This document shows positions 1 through 6,940 of a stretch of 9,172 nucleotides of DNA, piece after piece. The position numbers and the translations under genes were made by a program. Under the pieces are notes generated by a model. The model did no database searches, was not told the DNA's origin, and saw only the letters and a list, made by a program, of their open reading frames with translations. The DNA is from an uncultured Clostridium sp. Lineage in GTDB: Bacteria > Bacillota > Clostridia > Lachnospirales > Lachnospiraceae. The first letter of the stretch is position 1; every line of letters begins with the position of its first letter. The stretch spans positions 1 through 9,172 of the forward strand of contig CAMEWU010000091.1 of NCBI GenBank assembly GCA_945946715.1. Reading direction: 5' to 3'.

Positions 1-12
1 TTTATATTTCAT
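1..12 (-). CDS. Start of an unidentified downstream gene (first four codons only)
   Basis: Only ATG AAA TAT AAA (M-K-Y-K) is visible before the window ends. The start is suggested by a near-perfect Shine-Dalgarno (GGAGGAAGAA on the minus strand, positions 13-22) directly upstream. It lies beyond the terminator that closes the mgsA transcript, so it probably begins a new transcription unit or is reached by readthrough. Four codons are not enough to name a product, and no function is proposed. A minus-strand TATTAT at 26-31 is too close to the start codon to be its promoter. Confidence 0.5.
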
Positions 13-42
13 TTCTTCCTCCATGATAATACTGAACAAGTG

Positions 43-79
43 CAAAAAGAAAGCTGTCAACTATGGTTTAGTGACAGCT
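43..79 (-). terminator. Rho-independent terminator after mgsA
   Basis: On the minus strand AGCTGTCA (72-79) pairs with TGACAGCT (52-59). The stem can be extended by CTA/TAG inside the loop with one bulged base, giving about 11 pairs. A T-rich run (TTCTTTTT, 51 down to 44) follows at once. Stem plus T tract on the coding strand, 24 nt after the mgsA stop, is the classic intrinsic terminator layout and marks the likely end of the operon. The other strand lacks a comparable T tract, so it does not look bidirectional. Confidence 0.85.
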
Positions 80-103
80 ACTTTACACATAACCTTCATT
101 CAA

Positions 104-505
104 TTACTTATAAATATCCCGCCATTCCAAATCACCACGTTCCAGTGCTTTAATCAGAAGCTCTGCTGTTGCCAGATTCGTTGCCAGCGGTATATTATGC
201 ATATCACATAATCGAAATACATTGTTAAAATCAAATTCATGCGAATGTGCTTTGGGATTCTGAGGATCACGCAGGAAAATAAGCATATCTAAATCATTAT
301 TTTCTATCTGAGATCCCAGTTGCTGCTCTCCACCTAAATGCCCTGCCAAATACTTATACACATTTAAATTTGTAACCTCTTCAATCAATCGCCCTGTTGT
401 TCCTGTTGCATATAACGAATGCTTACTTAATATACCACGATAAGCAATGCAAAAATTCTGCATCAGTTTCTTTTTGGTATCATGTGCGATTAGTCCAATA
501 TTCAT
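104..505 (-). CDS. mgsA: Methylglyoxal synthase
   Basis: Converts dihydroxyacetone phosphate to methylglyoxal and phosphate, a cytosolic bypass of lower glycolysis. The 133 residues match the usual length (B. subtilis about 137, E. coli 152). Seen: AHD at 7-9 (E. coli His19/Asp20), the phosphate-binding YATGTTG at 32-38, FLRDP at 77-81 (Asp91), HEFD at 89-92 (His98 and Asp101) and IPLATNLATAE at 105-115. Two oddities: the GGDQQ motif that holds the catalytic Asp71 in E. coli reads GGEQQ here (Glu60), and the loop before the active-site His is two residues longer than in B. subtilis. The rest of the site is intact, so I expect an enzyme rather than a pseudogene. The ATG has a good ribosome binding site (TGAGGTGAGC), and the TGA of the preceding rodA-type gene forms part of it, which suggests translational coupling. 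Last gene before the terminator. Confidence 0.93.
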   Translation of the reverse strand: MNIGLIAHDTKKKLMQNFCIAYRGILSKHSLYATGTTGRLIEEVTNLNVYKYLAGHLGGEQQLGSQIENNDLDMLIFLRDPQNPKAHSHEFDFNNVFRLCDMHNIPLATNLATAELLIKALERGDLEWRDIYK

Positions 506-514
506 ATGCTCACC

Positions 515-1624
515 TCAATACTTTTTTTTATGAAGACCAACATTTAATACCAGACCAATTCCTCCACAACTGGATAACAACGAACTTAAACCATAACTAA
601 CAAACGGTAGCGGCAGTCCGGTATTCGGAAGTATCTGTGTTGCTACGCCGATATTAATAAATGTCTGAAAACATATGAGTGTTGCCACCCCCGTAGCAAT
701 CAACATACCTTCTGTATCTTCTGCTTTTCTTGCAATACTAATACATTGTAACACTATTAGTAGTATAATTGCAATAATAAACACACAACCAATAAACCCT
801 AATTCTTCACCAATTACTGAAAAGATAAAATCGGTTTGCTGCTCAGATATCAAATTAGCATCTTTAACAGTTGCAACGGTATTGGATGTAAGTCCCTTTC
901 CAGTCAACATACCGGAACCAATTGCCATTACTGAATTGGACTGTTGATAACCTGTAGTCAAAGCATAATCCTGGGGATAACGAAATGCCAGAATTCTTCC
1001 TAACTGATACTCATCCAGTAAATTCTGCCCGGGTTGCTGAATATACCAGAAAAATATACTACTTGCAGGAATCAGAATTAACAATACAATTCCAATCAGC
1101 TTATAACTCAGACCTGCTGTAAATATCATTGCAAGTAAAATTAAAAAGATATCAATTGTTGTTGATAAATCCGGCTGTTCCTTAATAACAAACAGGGGAA
1201 CTGCACAAAAAACTCCAATCAGCAACAAACTTTTCCATGTATTTAGTTTTTCTTTCAATTTTGTTAAAAGAACCGCTAAACATATAATCATACAAATCTT
1301 TGTAAATTCGGAAGGTTGAAACGTCATAGAATTGCCGATACCATACCAGCGCTTTGCATTATTAACCACCTTTCCAAAGGGGATTAATCCCAAGAGCATA
1401 ATTAAATTCATAATATACAAAACAATCCAGAACTTACAAAAATAGTGATAATCAATCAAAGAAACAAAAATCATAATACCAAAGCAACCAATCAGACCTA
1501 TAATCTGCTTAAATGTATAAGAACTATCGGCACTATTAATTACCACCGTACCAAAGATGCAGGCAATCAGTACAAATATAACCAGTTTAAAATTGTAATC
1601 CCTTAATCGGTAGCCCTTTAACAT
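515..1624 (-). CDS. rodA: RodA/FtsW-family (SEDS) peptidoglycan glycosyltransferase, probably RodA
   Basis: A polytopic membrane enzyme that polymerises lipid II into glycan strands, normally with a class B PBP partner. The 369 residues are typical of RodA, and about ten hydrophobic segments are visible. Family signatures in order: KRWYGIG at 91-97, FQPSEFTK at 102-109, KEQPDLSTT at 148-156, GKGLT at 242-246, TDFIFSVIGEELGFIG at 264-279 (Asp265 aligns with the catalytic Asp of SEDS proteins), and the C-terminal LPNTGLPLPFVSYGLSSLL at 332-350. The last motif has SYGLSS where most family members have SYGGSS. RodA rather than FtsW is inferred from the mreC-mreD-mrdA neighbourhood and the short tail (HKKKY); sequence alone does not fully exclude FtsW or SpoVE. 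The ATG lies 11 nt after the minE stop with a modest AAGGCG ribosome binding site. The PBP2 encoded upstream is the obvious transpeptidase partner. Confidence 0.9.
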   Translation of the reverse strand: MLKGYRLRDYNFKLVIFVLIACIFGTVVINSADSSYTFKQIIGLIGCFGIMIFVSLIDYHYFCKFWIVLYIMNLIMLLGLIPFGKVVNNAKRWYGIGNSMTFQPSEFTKICMIICLAVLLTKLKEKLNTWKSLLLIGVFCAVPLFVIKEQPDLSTTIDIFLILLAMIFTAGLSYKLIGIVLLILIPASSIFFWYIQQPGQNLLDEYQLGRILAFRYPQDYALTTGYQQSNSVMAIGSGMLTGKGLTSNTVATVKDANLISEQQTDFIFSVIGEELGFIGCVFIIAIILLIVLQCISIARKAEDTEGMLIATGVATLICFQTFINIGVATQILPNTGLPLPFVSYGLSSLLSSCGGIGLVLNVGLHKKKY

Positions 1625-1635
1625 TTTATTTCGCC

Positions 1636-1923
1636 TTACTTTTTCGTATTATTTGCTTTTAACTCCTTAATTGGAATATTCGCATAAATAGCCGGAACTG
1701 TACCATGTCCGCCTTCTGATTCCGTCTGTGTAATCTGGATATCCAATCCTGAAGCATCTATTTCCACATATTTTGAAATTACTTCAATGATTTCATTCTT
1801 AATCTGTTCCATAACATCTGGCGAGCAATTTGCACGATCAGAAACTAATAACAGCTTCAAGCGGTCTTTCGCATAATCTCCAGAGGTCTTTTTTCTTCCA
1901 AAAAACAACTCTTTTAATCCCAT
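1636..1923 (-). CDS. minE: Cell division topological specificity factor MinE
   Basis: Stimulates the MinD ATPase and displaces MinC, setting up the pole-to-pole Min oscillation that keeps FtsZ rings at midcell. At 95 residues it is slightly longer than E. coli MinE (88). The N-terminal amphipathic membrane-targeting segment GLKELFFGRKK (2-12) is followed by the anti-MinCD helix AKDRLKLLLVSDR (18-30, with the conserved Arg21) and the dimerisation domain EIIEVISKYVEID (44-56). The C-terminal tail (KELKANNTKK) is polar and variable. The ribosome binding site GGAGGG is strong but sits about 11 nt from the ATG. The gap to minD is 17 nt. A MinE-type rather than DivIVA/MinJ-type Min system is common in Clostridia but not in Bacillus. 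Confidence 0.95.
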   Translation of the reverse strand: MGLKELFFGRKKTSGDYAKDRLKLLLVSDRANCSPDVMEQIKNEIIEVISKYVEIDASGLDIQITQTESEGGHGTVPAIYANIPIKELKANNTKK

Positions 1924-1940
1924 AGTATTTTGCTCCCTCC

Positions 1941-2735
1941 TTAGTTATTTGACTTCTTGAATATCTTTGATAATTTCTTAAAGAAACCATCACTGGACAA
2001 ATCAAGATACGGTACTTCTTCACCCATTATCCGCTTACAAATATTAATATAAGCTTTTCCCGGCAAGGAATTATCTCCAACCAACGGTTCACCCTGGTTT
2101 GTAGAAACCACAATATTTTCATCATCCGGAACCGCACCAATTAAATCAATTGCAAGGATTTCAACTACATCATCAATCGACATCATATCACCACGTTTTA
2201 CCATGTCCATACGAATACGATTTACAATCAAATTGATTTTTTTAATTTCGTTGGCTTCCAGTAATCCAATGATACGGTCCGCATCACGAATCGCAGAAAC
2301 TTCCGGTGTTGTCACTACCAATGCTCTGTCAGCAGCGGCAATTGCATTCTTAAATCCCTGTTCAATGCCGGCAGGACAGTCCAGAAGTATGTAATCAAAC
2401 TCTTCCCGCAACTCTTCCACTAATTTCTTCATCTGCTCCGGAGAAACCGATGTTTTATCTCTGGTTTGGGCAGATGGCAGCAAAAACAAATTCGGATACC
2501 GCTTGTCTTTGATTAAAGCCTGCTTGTAGCGGCAATTACCTTCCACAACATCTACAAGATTATATACAATGCGATTTTCCAGTCCCATTACTACGTCTAA
2601 GTTTCGCAGACCTATATCGGTATCAATTAATACAACCTTTTTGTCCAGCTTTGCAAGACCTGTTCCAACATTGGCAGTGGTGGTTGTTTTTCCCACTCCA
2701 CCTTTTCCTGATGTAATAACGATTACTTCACTCAC
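1941..2735 (-). CDS. minD: Septum site-determining ATPase MinD (GTG start)
   Basis: Deviant-Walker ParA/MinD ATPase that dimerises on the membrane with ATP, recruits MinC, and is released by MinE. The 264 residues are the family's usual length. Seen: deviant Walker A GKGGVGKTT (10-18) with signature Lys11 and catalytic-loop Lys16; switch I region DTDIGLRNLD (38-47); Walker B/switch II ILLDCPAGIEQG (116-127); the nucleotide-base motif VNR (171-173). The C-terminal amphipathic membrane-targeting helix, FFKKLSKIFKK (251-261), is well formed. The start is GTG: GGAGG lies 9 nt upstream, and nearby ATG codons are in another frame that stops within a few codons. It sits between minC (33 nt) and minE (17 nt), the expected minCDE order. 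Confidence 0.97.
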   Translation of the reverse strand: MSEVIVITSGKGGVGKTTTTANVGTGLAKLDKKVVLIDTDIGLRNLDVVMGLENRIVYNLVDVVEGNCRYKQALIKDKRYPNLFLLPSAQTRDKTSVSPEQMKKLVEELREEFDYILLDCPAGIEQGFKNAIAAADRALVVTTPEVSAIRDADRIIGLLEANEIKKINLIVNRIRMDMVKRGDMMSIDDVVEILAIDLIGAVPDDENIVVSTNQGEPLVGDNSLPGKAYINICKRIMGEEVPYLDLSSDGFFKKLSKIFKKSNN

Positions 2736-2744
2736 TGTTTCATT

Positions 2745-2749
2745 CCTCC
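2745..2749 (-). promoter_or_regulatory. Ribosome binding site that fixes the GTG start of minD
   Basis: GGAGG on the minus strand, 9 nt before the GTG at 2735. The ATG triplets between it and the GTG, or just upstream, are in a frame closed by TGA after a few codons, so the GTG is the only sensible start. Confidence 0.8.
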
Positions 2750-2768
2750 ACTCATGTATACTTATTAT

Positions 2769-3485
2769 TTATATGTTTATATCATTAAGAACCGATTTAC
2801 TGACTGGTTCGATATAAATATTTTCATTTTCAACAAAAGCAATCTGCGCTTCTGTGTTCTTGTTACCGAATAACTTCTTTGGTTTATCCGGAGACCTTCC
2901 AATTATATCACTGATTTGAATCTGCATTGGCGTCATGGAAAGAGCCAGAACAAATGCATTTCGATTGCCAGAGGCACCTGCAACCGCGGTACCTTTCAAA
3001 CTTCCCAGAATGATAATATTTCCATTGGACATTACGGTTGCACCAGGATTCACATCACCAATCATCACCAGGCTACCAGATGACTCCAACGTTTGTCCGG
3101 ACCGTAAAGTACCTTTGTAAAAAAGTCCATCACTTTTTTCCGGATAAATATAATGGGTTTCATCAGTAGCTTCTGTCCCGTTTTCTCCGGATGCCCCTTC
3201 GATAATCCGCTGAAATTGCTCTTCCGTGTCTTTTCTGTTATCAATTACATATGGAATCCGAAGCGTGGTTCTCTTCTTGATTAAATCCAGTATTCGGTCA
3301 ATTTCTTCAGAACTTAATTCTCTGCCTTCAAACGTAATAGCGCATTGTGTATTACTGTTAAAATATTTACTGGAATCATCGAAACGAACGCCAATCTCTA
3401 TCAATAAATCTTCAAATGGTACATCCGGGTCTAATACCAGAACAATTCCATAACGATTTCCCTTAATTAATACATGTTCCTTCAT
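2769..3485 (-). CDS. minC: Septum site-determining protein MinC
   Basis: FtsZ-polymer inhibitor recruited to the membrane by MinD. The 238 residues are normal. The N-terminal domain (about 1-95) is the divergent MinC_N fold, which acts on FtsZ. A linker rich in Glu, Gly and Thr (about 96-118) leads to the C-terminal beta-helix (about 120-222). This carries the MinD-binding RSGQ motif (128-131), GDVNPGATVMSNGNIIILGSL (143-163, the repeating MinC_C turn signature), GTAVAGASGN (165-174) and the P-x-Q-IQISD strand (186-193). The ATG has a good GAGGTGAG ribosome binding site. It is the first gene after the largest gap in the cluster (74 nt), where a possible promoter lies, so the min genes may be expressed partly apart from the mre genes. 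Confidence 0.93.
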   Translation of the reverse strand: MKEHVLIKGNRYGIVLVLDPDVPFEDLLIEIGVRFDDSSKYFNSNTQCAITFEGRELSSEEIDRILDLIKKRTTLRIPYVIDNRKDTEEQFQRIIEGASGENGTEATDETHYIYPEKSDGLFYKGTLRSGQTLESSGSLVMIGDVNPGATVMSNGNIIILGSLKGTAVAGASGNRNAFVLALSMTPMQIQISDIIGRSPDKPKKLFGNKNTEAQIAFVENENIYIEPVSKSVLNDINI

Positions 3486-3526
3486 GAACTCACCTCTTCA
3501 AGTACAATCTTCATGCACAATAACAA

Positions 3527-3554
3527 TATATACCATATCCATAAGCCTTGGCAA
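3527..3554 (-). promoter_or_regulatory. Possible sigma-A promoter for minCDE-rodA-mgsA
   Basis: On the minus strand: TTGCCA (3554-3549), a 16-nt spacer, then TATATA (3532-3527) preceded by TGG, which gives an extended -10 (TG-G-TATATA). Transcription would begin near 3520, leaving a leader of about 35 nt before the minC ATG. The -35 lies only 5 nt past the mrdA stop. It fits the vegetative consensus reasonably well, but AT-rich DNA produces such matches by chance, so this is a prediction. Confidence 0.5.
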
Positions 3555-3559
3555 GTAAT

Positions 3560-6427
3560 TTAATCAGTATGAACGCTACTACCAGAAATTGTATGATTTT
3601 CTAACAATTCCGGTTGATAATAATATGCATAAATCAAACTTGCAAGCTCCTCTGCATTACCGGAAGAATGCCCAAATGGTATAACTGTTGTAACCGTAAT
3701 TTCCGGCTGACTATATGGTGCAAATGATACAAATAATGCGTGGCAGGCACGGGTCAAATCTTCCTGTGCAGTACCGGTTTTACCCGCTACCTCTGTATCC
3801 ATCTGGTTTAACAGACTGGTTTCGGATGTATTATCAGTAATAACCCGACGCATGCCGGAATAAATGGAATTCCATAATCCATTTGAAATTTCCGGATGGG
3901 AAACAACCTCTTGTTTCGGTGTATATACGCTATTTCCCTCATAATCCTTGACATCGTTAACGATTGATAAATCATAACATTCCCCTCGATTGGCAATGGT
4001 ATTCACATATCTGGCCAACTGTATCGGTGTATAGCTGTTGGTACCCTGACCAATAGCAGAACGGGGTGCACTTTCATTAGATACGATTGGTTCTGCTTCC
4101 GGCAATTCAATACCGGATTTACGGTCCAGTCCAAATACTGTAGTATATTTTGCCAGTCGCTCCAAGCCCTGTTTCTCGCTAAAATCGCCATTTGAATCGA
4201 GACCCAATCGATAACCTACCTCATAATAAAAGTAGTTACATGACACTTCCAGTGCTGTAGGAATATCAATGGTTCCATGGGTCGCTGCCGGATAGATCCA
4301 ACATTTTGGACTAGGTGTGACCGACTCAAAGATACCTTTCGTCTGTATCGTTTCATCCAGTCCTAATACCCCTTCCTGTACCCCGGCTACTGTGGATAAC
4401 ATTTTATATGTGGAACCGGGTGCGGTGCGTTGCTGAGTTGCACGGTTAAACATAGGACTGGTAATATCAGAATTCAATTGCATATAATACTGGGCATCAA
4501 TGGTATTCGTCAACCGGTTATTGTCATAACTCGGATAACTAACCAATGCCAATACTTTTCCGGTCTTCACATCTGTCACCACAACCGATCCTGAACATGG
4601 GTCCAGTGCCAACTGTGCCGGCGTGATTTCAATATTTTGAATTTTCTTATACATAAAGGCATAGGCACTCATTTGACTGGATTGCAGGGATGCATAATCC
4701 GGATCATCCATACTGAGTACTCCCTGATCATATAGCATCAAGCACACCTGTCTTCCGGTGACTCCTCCTGATTGTATCATATATTTTATAATCAGTTTGT
4801 CGAAATTGTTATCCTTCTGTAATTCATTTATAATACTATTCACTAATGCATTATAGATTTCTTCCGAATCATAGTAGTCACTATTCAATTCGAAATTAGA
4901 AATATTAATTGCATTTATATTAATTGCATATCGAAGATACTCGCCTAGTCCGATAGTCTGATTGGTATTAAACGCTACAAAGGTTTCATCATTATCCGGA
5001 ATCACTGTCGCATCCAGAACTTCCTGTTTCAAAAGCATTTTATAAATATAGTTCATATATTCCTGATCTGCTTCTGATAAATCTTTCATTGGCGTATCCC
5101 CATACAGCAGCTTCGTCTCAATGGATGATAAAACATTTGCCTGATTGTTTTCAAAGGAATTCAGAAAACTACGTTCATTATCACTTGCCTCTTCTGAACG
5201 TACATGTTCCATAGTCAATGTATTATTATTGAATAATGCAAAATACACATCATTAATTGGAATCAGAATACTTTTTTCCGTTCCTTTGCTATTTCCTTCT
5301 GATAAATGGGCCAATAGAATACCAGCCAGTTCTTTTTCTAACGCATCATAGCAATACTTTTGTAAGTCACTATCAATGGATAAATAGACATCCTTACCTG
5401 CAACAGCATCACTACTGTCAATGACTTCCAGAACCCGTCCCATGTTATCTACAAACAGATGCTGAGTACCGTTTTCTCCTCGCAAATACTCCTCCATGAC
5501 ACTTTCCATTCCCATTTTTCCTACCACATCAGTAGAAACGTACTGCTGTTCTTCCGGGAGCTCTGCATTATACTCAGCCAGTTCGTCCGATGAAATATTC
5601 CCGATATAACCTATAATATTCGCAAAGTATTTAGAATCAGAATAAACCCTGGTAGAATCAACCTGAACATCCATTCCAAGCAAAATATCTTTATTCTCTG
5701 TAATCTGTGCCACACTGGCATCGGAAACATTCAGTGCAATCTTAACCGTTACATACTGCTGAAACCGGTTTAACCATAATGTATACCGTACTGCCATGAT
5801 TTTTAATGCATCTTCCTTGGTATATTCATCTGAAATATCAAAATTTCTATTTTTCTTTGCATCGTGATTATTTTTTAAGTAATTAAAAATCTCTTCTGCT
5901 GTTGCATTTGCATGTTCTTTCAAATCCTCTTCCTTGGAAACACCATATACTTCCATTCGAAACCTTGTCAAAGCACTTCCGTCTACTGTAAACTGAAAAT
6001 CACCATTACTATCCAATGTAATTGGAAATTCATTATACAGAACAGAATCTCCATTCCCCTCTAGTATTTGAATGGTTTCATAAACAATTTGATTCTTTAA
6101 TTCACTTTCTGTCATGTTCAGTTCATTTGCTTTTGAGCTAAGTAACGGACTATTGCCAAAGGTAACCGAATATGAAATCTCATTATATGCCAATGCTTTT
6201 CCATTGGTGTCATAGATATTTCCTCTGGAAGCCGGTACTGTTACAGTCCGTTCCTGCTTATAAGTAAAATTATTCAAATATTCCTGTCCGTCAACAATCT
6301 GCAATACAAACAAACGATATATCAGAATACCAAATAATACCAAAAATACAATGGTCAACGGAAACAGCCGATGACTCATATATTCTTTCAAAAAATCTCT
6401 GATTGCTTCAAATAATTCCTTAACCAT
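3560..6427 (-). CDS. mrdA: Penicillin-binding protein 2 (class B transpeptidase, MrdA type) with a large internal insertion
   Basis: Membrane-anchored DD-transpeptidase that crosslinks new lateral-wall glycan, expected to work with the RodA-type polymerase and MreC/MreD. At 955 residues it is far above the usual 580-720. One N-terminal membrane anchor is visible (about 22-44), then the class B pedestal start (SRGNIYDTNGKALAYN, 67-82), a long pedestal, and ISSDELAEY to GKMGMESVMEEYLRG (278-317, dimerisation region). YLSIDSDLQKYCYDALEKEL (348-367) would normally lead within a few dozen residues into GSVVVTDVKTGKVLALVSYP (613-632). Here about 245 extra residues intervene (roughly 368-612). The transpeptidase core is intact: SxxK at 672-675 (STYK), SxN at 729-731 (SCN), GQG at 793-795, KTGTA at 883-887. 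The start shares its A with the TGA of mreD, so the two are translationally coupled; the ribosome binding site (GGGGAG, GAGGG) is inside the mreD end. No frameshift is seen. Confidence 0.93.
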   Translation of the reverse strand: MVKELFEAIRDFLKEYMSHRLFPLTIVFLVLFGILIYRLFVLQIVDGQEYLNNFTYKQERTVTVPASRGNIYDTNGKALAYNEISYSVTFGNSPLLSSKANELNMTESELKNQIVYETIQILEGNGDSVLYNEFPITLDSNGDFQFTVDGSALTRFRMEVYGVSKEEDLKEHANATAEEIFNYLKNNHDAKKNRNFDISDEYTKEDALKIMAVRYTLWLNRFQQYVTVKIALNVSDASVAQITENKDILLGMDVQVDSTRVYSDSKYFANIIGYIGNISSDELAEYNAELPEEQQYVSTDVVGKMGMESVMEEYLRGENGTQHLFVDNMGRVLEVIDSSDAVAGKDVYLSIDSDLQKYCYDALEKELAGILLAHLSEGNSKGTEKSILIPINDVYFALFNNNTLTMEHVRSEEASDNERSFLNSFENNQANVLSSIETKLLYGDTPMKDLSEADQEYMNYIYKMLLKQEVLDATVIPDNDETFVAFNTNQTIGLGEYLRYAININAINISNFELNSDYYDSEEIYNALVNSIINELQKDNNFDKLIIKYMIQSGGVTGRQVCLMLYDQGVLSMDDPDYASLQSSQMSAYAFMYKKIQNIEITPAQLALDPCSGSVVVTDVKTGKVLALVSYPSYDNNRLTNTIDAQYYMQLNSDITSPMFNRATQQRTAPGSTYKMLSTVAGVQEGVLGLDETIQTKGIFESVTPSPKCWIYPAATHGTIDIPTALEVSCNYFYYEVGYRLGLDSNGDFSEKQGLERLAKYTTVFGLDRKSGIELPEAEPIVSNESAPRSAIGQGTNSYTPIQLARYVNTIANRGECYDLSIVNDVKDYEGNSVYTPKQEVVSHPEISNGLWNSIYSGMRRVITDNTSETSLLNQMDTEVAGKTGTAQEDLTRACHALFVSFAPYSQPEITVTTVIPFGHSSGNAEELASLIYAYYYQPELLENHTISGSSVHTD

Positions 6428-6936
6428 CAGCCCTCACTCCCCTCTTCCTTTTGTTTTAACCAACGGTTAATTTTAACAAGTGGTTTATAAAGGATTAGTG
6501 TCATAATCATGGTGTATATCATTTCCGGTATAATCACATGCAGAAAATAAAATCCAATATCCAACCGATTGCGCAACAAGTACGCAACAATATAAATGAT
6601 TATATTGTACACAAAATCATTGGCACCTACCATTAACATTGGAAGCAAAATATCTTCCATATAATATACACGATGGAAAAAGCCATTGATATATCCAAGA
6701 TACATATAGAGCAATGCATAGGGACCAATAATAGTCCCATAGAAAATATCCAATAACAGACCTGAGAAGAATCCTACCAGCATTCCTTCCTTGCGTCCAC
6801 GCATCATGCCGAAAGACATGGTTGGTATCAAAAGAAGATTTGGCACAATACCTGCCAAATCAAGATAACGGAAAAATGCAGTTTGTAACAAAAAACAAAT
6901 TAAAATAATCAATAACTGAATTGCAAATCTACGCAT
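6427..6936 (-). CDS. mreD: Rod shape-determining protein MreD
   Basis: Small polytopic membrane protein of the elongation complex, thought to link MreC to the membrane-bound synthesis enzymes. The 169 residues match the family. About five hydrophobic segments are visible: roughly 5-22, 27-44, 51-80, 94-121 and 128-150. Family-like features include VPNLLL near 31-36, the MMRGRKEGMLVGFFSGLLLD stretch (44-63), and a charged tail (KQKEEGSEG). Sequence conservation in this family is low, so the assignment rests on length, topology, that central motif and position between mreC and mrdA. The ATG is 4 nt after the mreC stop with only a weak upstream purine run, so coupling to mreC translation is likely. 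The end overlaps the mrdA start by one base. Confidence 0.92.
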   Translation of the reverse strand: MRRFAIQLLIILICFLLQTAFFRYLDLAGIVPNLLLIPTMSFGMMRGRKEGMLVGFFSGLLLDIFYGTIIGPYALLYMYLGYINGFFHRVYYMEDILLPMLMVGANDFVYNIIIYIVAYLLRNRLDIGFYFLHVIIPEMIYTMIMTLILYKPLVKINRWLKQKEEGSEG

Positions 6937-6940
6937 CGTT

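Noticed and set aside
26..31. TATTAT on the minus strand as a -10 box for the left-edge gene
   Set aside because: It would place the transcription start inside or next to the ribosome binding site, and no -35 lies at a suitable distance.
1838..2023. 61-residue minus-strand reading frame across the minD-minE junction
   Set aside because: It is a frame shadow of minD and minE, which are both strongly supported; there is no family resemblance.
3560..6427. Possibility that the 955-residue PBP2 is a fusion or assembly error
   Set aside because: The frame is continuous, all catalytic motifs are in order on either side of the extra segment, and composition by eye does not change abruptly.
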